From JAGVPT01 sp049578505 (GTDB taxonomy: Bacteria > Bacteroidota > Ignavibacteria > UBA10030 > UBA8401): DNA of 23,239 nucleotides. The stretch is taken from NCBI GenBank assembly GCA_049578505.1, contig JBAUMC010000117.1:1-23239 (forward strand), read 5' to 3'. Below the pieces are notes generated by a model. That model worked only from the letters and a program-made list of their open reading frames with translations, searched no databases and was not told the DNA's origin. Each line of letters begins with the position of its first letter. The first letter of the stretch is position 1. A program made the position numbers and the translations under genes. This document shows positions 1 through 7,017 of the stretch, one piece after another.

Positions 1-2248
1 AAGGGAGAAATTTCTTGTAGTCATTGTAGTAGTAATTCCAGTCGACCCCCTGCATGTCGGGGAACAAGATTTTTTCCTTAAATTCCCGCCACGCATGGTC
101 GAACACATACTCCCGCTCATCAGCCTGCTTCAACACCATCTCTCCCCCCGTTTTCACCGGATCCGCTTTTCCGCTCTCGACGTCCACCTTCATCGGTTTG
201 CCGTCTGCCTGCACAAAGATAAATTTGCCGTCGGATGAAAGCTCCATCGAAGCATCGTTGGCGCCGAGCTTGGAGAAAAGTTTTGTCTCTTTTGTGCGCA
301 GTTCCGTCACCCAGAGGTCGTTGCCTTTGTCGAAAGTCGTCAGATAGTAGAGTTTCTCTCCATCCTTCGAAAGAACAAAATCGCTCACCGGAGAAGTGTA
401 CGCCGTGAGCCTGCTCTTGCGTTCCGTGAGATCTGTCCAGTCGATCGCGACTTGCGGGAGAGTGTCTTTTTCTACCTTCGCCTGCTTTTCTTTTTTCTCT
501 CCCTTTGCTTTCTCATCCGCTTCCTTCTTCTCCTTCTCTTCCTGATCTTTCACCAAAGCAAACTCTTCCTTCGTGAGTTTGAAGCGGTCGAAGGCCGCCT
601 TCGTGAAGAACATGCCATAAACGTCGGCGCTGAATATGCTCCCCCCCTGCTCGCGTGTGCCGTTGCGATCGGACCCCCAGATCATCATTTTCCCATCCAT
701 CACCCACTTGGGCATCCCGTTGTCGTACCCGCTCAACGTGAGATTGTGGATCTCCCCTTTTCCGTCCGCGGAGACCAGGCCAACCTGCGAAGCGAAGATG
801 CGCTCGGGATAGCCGAATTGAACCAGGAACCACTTCCCATCGGGCGACCATTGATAGTACTGGTCGCCGTCGGCATACGAATAATTTTTGTCGGCGGGCA
901 TGATCGTTCTCGTCTCCTTTGTGGCGAGGTTGATCACTTTGAGCGTAACACGGTTTTCAAGGTATGCGACTTCTTTTCCGTCGGGAGAGAACGAGGGCTG
1001 GAATTCTTCCGCCTCGGTCGCAACGACCGGTTCTTCTTTCAAGATTGTGGAGGCATAGAAATACGGCTCCTCTTTCCTGATGATCGAAACCCTATAAACG
1101 TCCCAATTGCTGTCCTTTTCCGCCGCGTAGACGAGCGAGCGGCCGTCAGGGCTGAAGCTGACGCTCCGTTCCTGCCACGGAGTATTCGTTATCCGTTTGG
1201 TGATTCCCCCTTCCATGCTCGTCACAAAAATTTCTCCGCGAAAGACGTACGCAAATTCCTTCCCGTTCGGGGAGAGTTTCATCTCCGTGAATTTTTCATT
1301 GACCGGCACTATTTTATCGAGGGTTGCCCTCCCATCCTCTCCAATGCGCACGCTGACTTTCTGCGGCTCGCCGCCGGGCTTCATCATGTAGAGCTCGCCG
1401 TTGAAACCGAAGCAGAGAGTATTGTCTTGTGCCCGCGTGAGAAACCGGACGGGGTCCTTGCTGAAATGGGTAAGGGGCGAGTTCTTTGTCGGGTCGGACA
1501 ACGAACTCTTGTACACGTTGAATGATCCGCTTTCTTCGGTAAGGTAATAGAAATCATTGCCGTTCGAATCAAAGACCGGGTTGCGATCTTCTCCCTTAAA
1601 CTGGGTTAATTGGGTGTATTGCTTTGTCTTGAAATCATAGCTCCAAATATCGTGCGTCACTGACGAGGTGTGGTGCTTACGCCAAAGACTTTCATATCCT
1701 TTAAGATCGTCATAGATCAACTTGTCGCCGGTTGAATTGAGCGTGGCTGCGAGGGCAGGAACTGGGAGCACCAGCGAAACTCGGCCACCGGTCACCGGAA
1801 CGCTGTAGAGCTGCACCATCATTCCCGTCGGGAATTGGACGTTGCTCGGCAGCTCTTGCCGGTAAGCGGTGAAATAAACGGACTTGTCATCAGCAGAAAA
1901 CGTAGTAGGAATTTCGGAAGTCGAATGAAACGTCAACCGTTTCGCTTCGCCTCCGCCTGCCGGCATGACAAACACGTCGAAGTTTCCATAACGGTCGGAA
2001 GCAAACGCGATGCTCTTGCCATCGTGACTCCACACGGGGGCAAATTCGTACGATTCGCTAAGCGTAAGAGGTATTGCCGTCCCTCCGGAAGAAGAGACGG
2101 AATAGATATCTCCTTTGTATTCGAACAGGATGGTCTTCCCGTCTGGTGATATGGCAGGGTAGCGCATCCAAAGCGGATTGTCCTGACACAAGAGGGTCGT
2201 ACCCAGAAGGATCATCAGGATTGCTGCGAGAATGAATCTTGTGCGCAT
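1..2248 (-). CDS. Tricorn-like S41-family protease, N-terminal two thirds (C-terminus beyond the left edge)
   Basis: The frame is open for 749 codons from ATG at 2248 to the window edge, with no stop, so the gene is 3' truncated by the window. Residues 1-21 form a signal peptide, so the protein should be exported to the periplasm. The body is a TolB/tricorn beta-propeller: blade motifs such as SPDGK, WSHDGKSIAF, SFSPDGRSLVYA, SFSPDGKEVAYL and WSPDGKW recur up to about residue 560. A Lys/Glu-rich stretch at about residues 565-593 follows, then more propeller sequence, then the start of the C1 helical domain (DHAWREF, GVDWNYYY) at about 712-749. In the tricorn family the catalytic Ser-His and the PDZ domain come after this point, so they lie outside the window and activity cannot be judged. 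Family members degrade peptides. The start is fixed by AAGGAG (2257-2262), 8 bases upstream. The gene has a plausible sigma70-type promoter of its own. Confidence 0.9.
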   Translation of the reverse strand, partial: MRTRFILAAILMILLGTTLLCQDNPLWMRYPAISPDGKTILFEYKGDIYSVSSSGGTAIPLTLSESYEFAPVWSHDGKSIAFASDRYGNFDVFVMPAGGGEAKRLTFHSTSEIPTTFSADDKSVYFTAYRQELPSNVQFPTGMMVQLYSVPVTGGRVSLVLPVPALAATLNSTGDKLIYDDLKGYESLWRKHHTSSVTHDIWSYDFKTKQYTQLTQFKGEDRNPVFDSNGNDFYYLTEESGSFNVYKSSLSDPTKNSPLTHFSKDPVRFLTRAQDNTLCFGFNGELYMMKPGGEPQKVSVRIGEDGRATLDKIVPVNEKFTEMKLSPNGKEFAYVFRGEIFVTSMEGGITKRITNTPWQERSVSFSPDGRSLVYAAEKDSNWDVYRVSIIRKEEPYFYASTILKEEPVVATEAEEFQPSFSPDGKEVAYLENRVTLKVINLATKETRTIMPADKNYSYADGDQYYQWSPDGKWFLVQFGYPERIFASQVGLVSADGKGEIHNLTLSGYDNGMPKWVMDGKMMIWGSDRNGTREQGGSIFSADVYGMFFTKAAFDRFKLTKEEFALVKDQEEKEKKEADEKAKGEKKEKQAKVEKDTLPQVAIDWTDLTERKSRLTAYTSPVSDFVLSKDGEKLYYLTTFDKGNDLWVTELRTKETKLFSKLGANDASMELSSDGKFIFVQADGKPMKVDVESGKADPVKTGGEMVLKQADEREYVFDHAWREFKEKILFPDMQGVDWNYYYNDYKKFLP

Positions 2249-2285
2249 AGTCGAATCTCCTTAAAGTTTGAGGATGGAAGTGTTC

Positions 2286-2314
2286 ATAATACGTTTTCAT
2301 CGCCTGTTTGTCAT
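2286..2314 (-). promoter_or_regulatory. Sigma70-type promoter of the tricorn-like protease gene
   Basis: Reading the minus strand, a -35 box ATGACA (2314-2309; 5 of 6 to TTGACA) is followed after exactly 17 bases by a -10 box TATTAT (2291-2286; 5 of 6 to TATAAT). Transcription would begin near 2279, giving a leader of about 30 bases before the ATG at 2248 that includes the AAGGAG ribosome site. The fit and position are good. Bacteroidota often use a different consensus (TTTG/TAnnTTTG), which is not seen here, so the call stays moderate. Confidence 0.5.
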
Positions 2315-2717
2315 AGTCGCCGATTCAAGTTCTTATGAATTTGCTATTTTTTGCCCGCAATATCAATTTTGTGGGAATAAAAAATTAGACCAAGCCATTC
2401 CGCCCTTTTTAACAGCGTTCATGCCGTGTAAAAGAAACGTTATCGAACTCCGTTATGCTACTCCACAACTACAAACGAAACAAAACAGCGAGACTAAAAA
2501 TTTAGTTTGGCTCTTAACAGATTAAACGGAAGACACCTGCCAAATGTCAAATGAACGAGGAAGGATAACGAGACCAAATACTTGATTGCACCTTACACCT
2601 CTATATTATTCAGCCAACTGCCAATCAAGAAATATCACTCTTAGCCCTGCAGCTTTTCCCCACATTCACCATTTTAGGAGTCACGAAGTCAGCCTTCATT
2701 GATACTATTATTCGAGT

Positions 2718-2954
2718 TCAGGAAGTACATTCAATAGGGACTTTGTGCCATTGTCGCCGACTCTTTTCATTTCTACGTTTCTCAACCGATCTGGTGCATT
2801 TGCTGCAGGAGAGTGGTCCGCAAAGACTCCAACCTCTCGTTCCGGCTTTGTTCAGAACATAACCACGTTTTACATTATACGCCAGTTCCACAGAATGTTT
2901 CACCTGGAAGATTGGCTGCAGTCTGTCTTTGCGGCAGGTTCGGATTGAAAACAA
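2718..2954 (-). other. Unrecognised block with overlapping open frames on both strands
   Basis: A 78-codon minus-strand frame and a 67-codon plus-strand frame (2745-2948) cover the same DNA. Neither has a convincing ribosome site and neither product is one I recognise; the minus product is rich in Arg, Lys and Cys and lacks a hydrophobic core pattern. The block is somewhat more GC-rich than the spacer to its left and lies next to the inverted-repeat element at 3003-3102. It may be a non-coding repeat or a gene remnant. I would not annotate a protein here. Confidence 0.2.
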
Positions 2955-3002
2955 GGTCCTAGCGTGGATGCGGCTAGAAGCGGGCCCAAAAACCCTTAGA
3001 TC

Positions 3003-3102
3003 GTCATTCTGAACGGAGCCCCGCTGTCGCGGGATGAACTCCGCGAAGTGAAGAATCCAAACAATTTGAATATCATGGATGCTTCGCTACGCTCAGCATG
3101 AC
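3003..3102. repeat. 100 bp imperfect inverted-repeat element (MITE/REP-like)
   Basis: The left end reads GTCATTCTGAACGGAGC and, after an extra segment, continues GAAGTGAAGAATCC. The reverse complement of the right end reads GTCATGCTGAGCGTAGC followed by GAAGCATCC. The two ends are therefore diverged copies of one arm in opposite orientation. The left arm carries about 25 extra bases that include a perfect hairpin, CCCGC-TGTC-GCGGG (3020-3033), enclosed by CGGAG (3014-3018) and CTCCG (3039-3043). No transposase is present. Such compact palindromic elements are usually scattered in many copies between genes; that this one is multi-copy cannot be seen from one window. Confidence 0.65.
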
Positions 3103-3212
3103 AGTTACAGTTATTTTTCGGTAAAATCCATTTTTGAGATGGCTCCTAGTCATTCCAAACGGCCAGGCCCAAACGAGATAAAGATGCCGATCTCCACCTC
3201 GAGGATAGTTAT

Positions 3213-3242
3213 TTGAAGGTTTTCAATACACTACACTATATG
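3213..3242 (+). promoter_or_regulatory. Possible weak promoter for the gene at 3269
   Basis: TTGAAG (3213-3218; 4 of 6 to TTGACA) is followed after 18 bases by TATATG (3237-3242; 4 of 6 to TATAAT). It would place transcription start near 3250, about 20 bases before the ATG. Both boxes are only partial matches in AT-rich DNA, where chance matches are frequent. Confidence 0.25.
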
Positions 3243-3268
3243 CTCAAAAATAACAGAAATAGTTTACA

Positions 3269-4069
3269 ATGAGGATATTGAACCGTCACATTTCATCGTT
3301 ACAGTTTCTTTTTTTTGTCATCTACGTGATCCTATCTTTTGTTATGATACTCACTCCAATACTAGTCACAAGGTCTGTTCATGTAAAAAAATTATTTATC
3401 GTCGATGAAGATGTCCTGGAGGCGATCCTTCTTAGTTTTCTGTTTGCCCTGAGTCTTTTGATCTCCACATTATATAGAAAAGAAGCATCTAAACAGGAGG
3501 AGATTCTTAATAAAATTAAGCACGATAAGAAGTCGGCCGACGAAAAGCTCCTGGATTCAATTAGTTATATCGGCAAAGTAAACGTCCAGATCGAAGAAAT
3601 TAAATCTATCTTCAATACTCCTGATACGTTCCCAGAGACAAAAAATGATTTTAAGAAAAGCGCTCGAATCCTCGGAGAGCGTGTTCTTGGAATTGTAAAC
3701 ACAAATTGGGCATTATTTAGGATCATCAACATCGATAATCAGAGGACTATTTTCGAGTGTCTGCAAACCAGGCGGGGTTTTTCTTACAACTATCCTCATG
3801 TCAGTAACAAAATGCTTGTCGAAAAACGATCCATTTCATCCTTTACTGCGGTAGTTTCAACTCCTTCTAGTTTAAGCATACTCATTTGTTGCGCCATGCC
3901 GGTCGAAACGATCGACAACGATCAACGTGTGTTCATTCAGGCTATTTTGAACGAGATGGTCAAACTATTTATTATTTCAAATTCCTCATATCACAAAGAG
4001 GGAAATAGAAAATTTGCAGCAAATGGATCGACCAAAGGAACAATGAAAAAGGTCAAACTGGTCGGGTAA
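3269..4069 (+). CDS. Two-helix membrane protein with coiled coil and GAF-like soluble domain, function unknown
   Basis: The 266-residue product has two hydrophobic segments, about residues 12-34 and 48-66, separated by a short basic loop. A charged, probably coiled-coil stretch (about 68-115, rich in Lys and Glu) follows, then a soluble domain of about 130 residues containing GERVLGIVNTNWALFRIIN and a hydrophobic strand LSILICCAMP. The size and strand/helix pattern of the last domain suggest a degenerate GAF-type sensor fold, but I recognise no named family. No kinase, cyclase or methyl-acceptor output is present. The start is forced: a TAG lies three codons upstream (3260-3262), and the next Met is inside the first helix. 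No good ribosome site is visible. The gene is more AT-rich than the protease gene to its left. A STAS-like gene follows 111 bp downstream on the same strand and may be a partner. Confidence 0.75.
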   Translation: MRILNRHISSLQFLFFVIYVILSFVMILTPILVTRSVHVKKLFIVDEDVLEAILLSFLFALSLLISTLYRKEASKQEEILNKIKHDKKSADEKLLDSISYIGKVNVQIEEIKSIFNTPDTFPETKNDFKKSARILGERVLGIVNTNWALFRIINIDNQRTIFECLQTRRGFSYNYPHVSNKMLVEKRSISSFTAVVSTPSSLSILICCAMPVETIDNDQRVFIQAILNEMVKLFIISNSSYHKEGNRKFAANGSTKGTMKKVKLVG

Positions 4070-4166
4070 CCTGCCATTCACGAGTTTCTGGGAAATTATG
4101 GCGGAAATCCAGAATGCATCCGCTTATTAACCAATGTCATGCGCTTTGTCCTTAGCCCCCTTCTTA

Positions 4167-4174
4167 AAAAAGGA
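4167..4174 (+). promoter_or_regulatory. Ribosome binding site that sets the start of the STAS-like gene
   Basis: AAAAAGGA ends 6 bases before the ATG at 4181. The in-frame ATG at 4139 has no such site, so the shorter reading, which begins MPVTFRF, is preferred. Confidence 0.55.
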
Positions 4175-4180
4175 TTCAAT

Positions 4181-4549
4181 ATGCCGGTAACATTTCGGTT
4201 CGACTCCAGTATCATTGTCGTAGAGATGACCGGTGAATACTCTATGAACGACCTTCGCACGGTCATTCTCAAATCCTTGACAGATTCTCAACTATCCGTC
4301 AAGCCGCTCCTGCTCTTTAATTTTGGCGAATCGCGGAGCATCTTTATCAGATCTTCGGAAGATATAAATATCATGGCGAACTTTATCTCGACCTTGACCA
4401 ATCGGTTCAATAATCGCCTCGCATTTGTCTCTGCGTACGATTTGCCGTATGGCTTAATGCGTTTCGTGTCTGTAAGGTCGGCGGCATGTGGAATTGAAGC
4501 GGAAGTTTTTCGTACGTACGAGGAAGCTCGGAGATGGCTGCTGGCATAA
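4181..4549 (+). CDS. SpoIIAA-like / STAS-SEC14-type small protein
   Basis: The product is 122 residues from the chosen ATG. It shows the alternating pattern of the SpoIIAA-like family: an opening strand with a short turn (SIIVVEMTGEYS), a helix, a second strand (LLLFNFGES), a helix, a third strand (RLAFVSAYD), the conserved-looking YGLMRF segment, and a closing EVFRTYEEARRWL helix typical of these proteins. Members are cytoplasmic and lack enzyme motifs; many act as regulatory or lipid-binding modules, and none has a general agreed role. There is no phosphorylatable serine motif that I can point to as in true anti-sigma factor antagonists. It follows the membrane protein gene by 111 bp, without a strong promoter between them. 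An in-frame upstream ATG at 4139 would add 14 residues but has no ribosome site. The family call is from pattern recognition. Confidence 0.7.
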   Translation: MPVTFRFDSSIIVVEMTGEYSMNDLRTVILKSLTDSQLSVKPLLLFNFGESRSIFIRSSEDINIMANFISTLTNRFNNRLAFVSAYDLPYGLMRFVSVRSAACGIEAEVFRTYEEARRWLLA

Positions 4550-4570
4550 TTGTAGAAGGACGACTGACCG

Positions 4571-4582
4571 TTCTGATCAGAA
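4571..4582. repeat. Perfect 12 bp palindrome downstream of the STAS-like gene
   Basis: TTCTGATCAGAA is a perfect palindrome, 22 bp after the STAS-like stop codon and about 185 bp before the start of the outer-membrane barrel gene. It has no loop and no T-run, so it does not resemble an intrinsic terminator. It could be a binding site for a dimeric regulator, or chance. Confidence 0.3.
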
Positions 4583-4766
4583 TAGATAAATGAGATGATC
4601 ATAAACAATCAAATCACGCTGCTTTAACTTTACTGATAATACCCGCTTCTCTTCCTAGCTGCACAAGGAGCACTAACCGATCAGCATATTGTGGATACAC
4701 AAGGGGGTCACTACCTTCAAGCGTCACAATGAACAACAATTCTCTAACATTAAAACGAATCGAGCT

Positions 4767-5549
4767 ATGAAAAAGACATCAGTTTTACTTCTAGTGCTTT
4801 TCTCCGTCGCCAGTACATCCTCGCTGCTTCATGCACAAACCAGCATAGGCATCCTGATTGGCCCGAGCGTGCCGAACCTCAGCGGAGGGTCAAACGAGAT
4901 AACTCAAGGATACGTTTCCCGGCTTGCTCTCCATTTTGGAATCTCCATCGAACATGATCTCATCGGAGGATTTTTAATCCAGCCCGGGATCATCTTCGAT
5001 GAACAGGGAGGACAACGCAACGGACTGCAGCCCATTACCTCCACCTCGTTACCCCCTCTTGCATCGGGAGGATACTACTACGCAGACTTCAAAAATGCAT
5101 CCATTCTCAACTATATCGAAGTGCCTGTGCTTGTGGGATATAAATTTGGCGGCAGACCGATAGGGTTTAAGATTAACGCAGGGCCGTACATCGGATATCT
5201 GACAAGCGCATCGCAGAAGACAAGCGGCACGAGCCTGATCTACGTTGACAAGAACCGCACGCCGTTGACGATTCCAATACCACCCGATTATACACAATCT
5301 GTTCAGGCTCCGCCGGAATCATTCGATGCGAACACCGACGTGACAGACAGCATTCACCGAATCAATGTGGGGGTCGAGGGGGGAATCGGCGTTGATATGC
5401 CGCTCACGACGTTTCAAACCGTATCCCTTGAAGTGCACGGACTCTATGGTCTAACAAATATTCAAAAATATTCGGAGGACGGCACAAACCACACGGGAAA
5501 TTTGCTGATATCCTTGGGATACTCTCTCCAATTGCCCGGGATATTGTAG
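4767..5549 (+). CDS. PorT-like outer-membrane beta-barrel protein
   Basis: From ATG at 4767 the product is 260 residues and begins with a classic signal peptide (MKKTSVLLLVLFSVA, likely cleaved after HAQ at about residue 24). The mature part alternates glycine- and aromatic-rich amphipathic strands: IGILIGPSVPNLSGG, LIGGFLIQPGIIFDE, LNYIEVPVLVGYKFG, FKINAGPYIGYL, INVGVEGGIGVDM and a final LLISLGYSLQL. This is the pattern of the small outer-membrane barrel family (OMP_b-brl_2, PorT type) common in Bacteroidota. The role of a given member is usually unknown. The in-frame ATG at 4689 would put 26 polar residues in front of the signal peptide, so it was not used. The gene has no strong ribosome site and faces the metalloprotease gene tail to tail across 174 bp in which no clear terminator was found. 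Confidence 0.85.
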   Translation: MKKTSVLLLVLFSVASTSSLLHAQTSIGILIGPSVPNLSGGSNEITQGYVSRLALHFGISIEHDLIGGFLIQPGIIFDEQGGQRNGLQPITSTSLPPLASGGYYYADFKNASILNYIEVPVLVGYKFGGRPIGFKINAGPYIGYLTSASQKTSGTSLIYVDKNRTPLTIPIPPDYTQSVQAPPESFDANTDVTDSIHRINVGVEGGIGVDMPLTTFQTVSLEVHGLYGLTNIQKYSEDGTNHTGNLLISLGYSLQLPGIL

Positions 5550-5723
5550 TCCTTGAGGGGAAATAGATAGGGCGGGTTGATTCAAAGTATGGGGCTACTG
5601 CATTCTAACCTGTCGCTCCGCCAAGCGTCAATTCGAACACCCGTATGGATTGCGGCAGTGTCTGAGCTGTCTCCGTTTGCCGTGCTAATTAAAAATCAGT
5701 AATTCATCGAGCGACGGCCATCG

Positions 5724-7001
5724 TTAGTGAAGATTTTGAATTTCCCGTTCAAACCTCGCAGTCATAGGTGCGCCGCTGATTTGAGGAAAATACTTATTCA
5801 AAAATTCTTCCACCTTGGTAAGACGCTTTTGGAAATCCATTTTGACAAATGGATTGTCTCTTTCGGCCTCAGAATAACCTCCGACAATATTTCGCATTCT
5901 ACGCACCATTGTCATGATGGACGTCGGATCGTATCCGGCACAGCGAAGAAGAATCACAGCTCCCCTGTCAGCCTCGTATTCGTATTCCAACAGCCGTGGT
6001 TTGGACACAATTTCATTCGCATCCTGGGCGAACTCTTCTAACTCGGAAACCGTCACAGAATCTTCTACTTTCCCCACTTCCGCATCCAATTCCTGGTCCG
6101 CATTCTCTGCCCTGATAACTTCCTTTTGTTTACCTATTTCTTTAAAACCGTGTTTCAGGATGATATGCATCATTTCATGCGCAATGACGGCAGCGAGTTC
6201 GGACTCGCTTTGCATTACTCGCATCATTCCTTCTGTAATAAAGATATATCCCCCAGGCAAAGAGATCGCGTTGATATCCGAACTTCGTAATATCAGCACT
6301 CTGAAATCCCGATCGTACGCGCCTGAATACTCGGCAAGTACAGAACTGATAAGGTTGACGTAATTATTTAGCTCTCGATTGTCGTTTAATCCGTTGGCGG
6401 CGACACGCGCCGCGATGCCTAACCCAATGCCTTCTTGCTCCGGCGACAGCTCATACTCCCCCAAGTAACGCTGCGCAACCTCTTTCTCCTCGGGAGATAA
6501 CTTCTCGGGTCTGGGAATTTTTCCGATAAAAGAGCGGTAATCATCAACGACAAAGTGGGTGCTGTCGAACATCTCCAAAGTGTCTAACGCTGGACCCGAG
6601 GTTGCACCGTAACGCAAGGCAAATCCCCGAATAGCCGCCGCAATGGTGGAGCCTGTCACCGGCGTTTTCTGAGAAGCCGCCTTAAAATCATTTAAAGAGT
6701 TATTCTTTTTTTTGTCGAGCAATGAGTTCTTTGATATCCAAGCGTCTCCCCCCTTGAGAATCTTGATCGCATCCTCCGGCGCAGTGGCGTCGTAAAATTT
6801 AAAGTTTACCCAACTCCCATCCCGCTTATCGACTTCCAAACGGACCCCTGAGGGCAATATCATCAGGAGAGGATAATAGGAACCCGGTCCTTCGCGTACA
6901 TCATTTTTTGCCCGCCGAGTTACGTCGACTACCTGGGAATACGCTGCGACGGTTAACGTTGCTTGGATAATAATTAGAACTGCCGTTATGCTCTTGTTCA
7001 T
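5724..7001 (-). CDS. SH3-domain M48-family zinc metalloprotease, exported
   Basis: The 425-residue product starts with a signal peptide (about residues 1-22). Residues about 24-95 resemble a bacterial SH3 domain (NDVREGPGSYYPLLMILPSG). The protease domain carries the zinc motif HEMMH at residues 275-279, inside AAVIAHEMMHIILKHGF, with the third ligand most likely Glu343 in EYEYEADRGAV. This is the M48 (HtpX/BepA-like) layout, with the preceding strand ISLPGGYIFITEGMM characteristic of periplasmic M48 enzymes such as BepA. These enzymes degrade or help mature misassembled outer-membrane proteins. The SH3 part may bind peptidoglycan. There are no transmembrane helices beyond the signal, so a periplasmic location is likely. 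The gene starts 16 bp after the cyclase stop, so the two are almost certainly one transcript. All active-site residues are present. Confidence 0.9.
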   Translation of the reverse strand: MNKSITAVLIIIQATLTVAAYSQVVDVTRRAKNDVREGPGSYYPLLMILPSGVRLEVDKRDGSWVNFKFYDATAPEDAIKILKGGDAWISKNSLLDKKKNNSLNDFKAASQKTPVTGSTIAAAIRGFALRYGATSGPALDTLEMFDSTHFVVDDYRSFIGKIPRPEKLSPEEKEVAQRYLGEYELSPEQEGIGLGIAARVAANGLNDNRELNNYVNLISSVLAEYSGAYDRDFRVLILRSSDINAISLPGGYIFITEGMMRVMQSESELAAVIAHEMMHIILKHGFKEIGKQKEVIRAENADQELDAEVGKVEDSVTVSELEEFAQDANEIVSKPRLLEYEYEADRGAVILLRCAGYDPTSIMTMVRRMRNIVGGYSEAERDNPFVKMDFQKRLTKVEEFLNKYFPQISGAPMTARFEREIQNLH

Positions 7002-7017
7002 CGTAAGTCCTCCTGAC

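Larger units (their letters stand above)
2249..3268. other. Gene-poor spacer of about 1 kb
   Basis: This stretch separates two divergently transcribed genes. Its left 70 bases hold the leader and promoter of the protease gene. From about 2320 to 2700 the DNA is AT-rich and I see no gene, RNA or clear repeat; the 85-codon frame at 2268-2525 overlaps the promoter and lacks a ribosome site. From 2718 to 2954 lies a block open on both strands, and from 3003 to 3102 an inverted-repeat element, each listed separately. The last 60 bases may hold a weak promoter for the gene at 3269. Confidence 0.6.

Noticed and set aside
90..135. Loss of the catalytic His in the tricorn C1 region (Gln in the MQGVDW motif, where His is often found)
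   Set aside because: The active-site His of tricorn lies further along the chain, outside the window, so this substitution says nothing about activity.
452..1525. 357-codon plus-strand open frame
   Set aside because: It is exactly antisense to the tricorn-like protease gene, whose product has a signal peptide, propeller motifs and a strong ribosome site. The plus-strand product has no recognisable domain and a skewed, hydrophobic-Phe-rich start.
2268..2525. 85-codon plus-strand frame
   Set aside because: It overlaps the promoter of the protease gene, lacks a ribosome site and gives no recognisable product.
4689..4766. Upstream ATG for the barrel gene
   Set aside because: It would place 26 polar residues before a standard signal peptide; the ATG at 4767 begins the signal peptide directly.
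5550..5723. Bidirectional terminator between the converging barrel and protease genes
   Set aside because: Only a 5 bp stem with a 21-base loop (CGGCA...TGCCG) was found, without a T-run, so no call was made.
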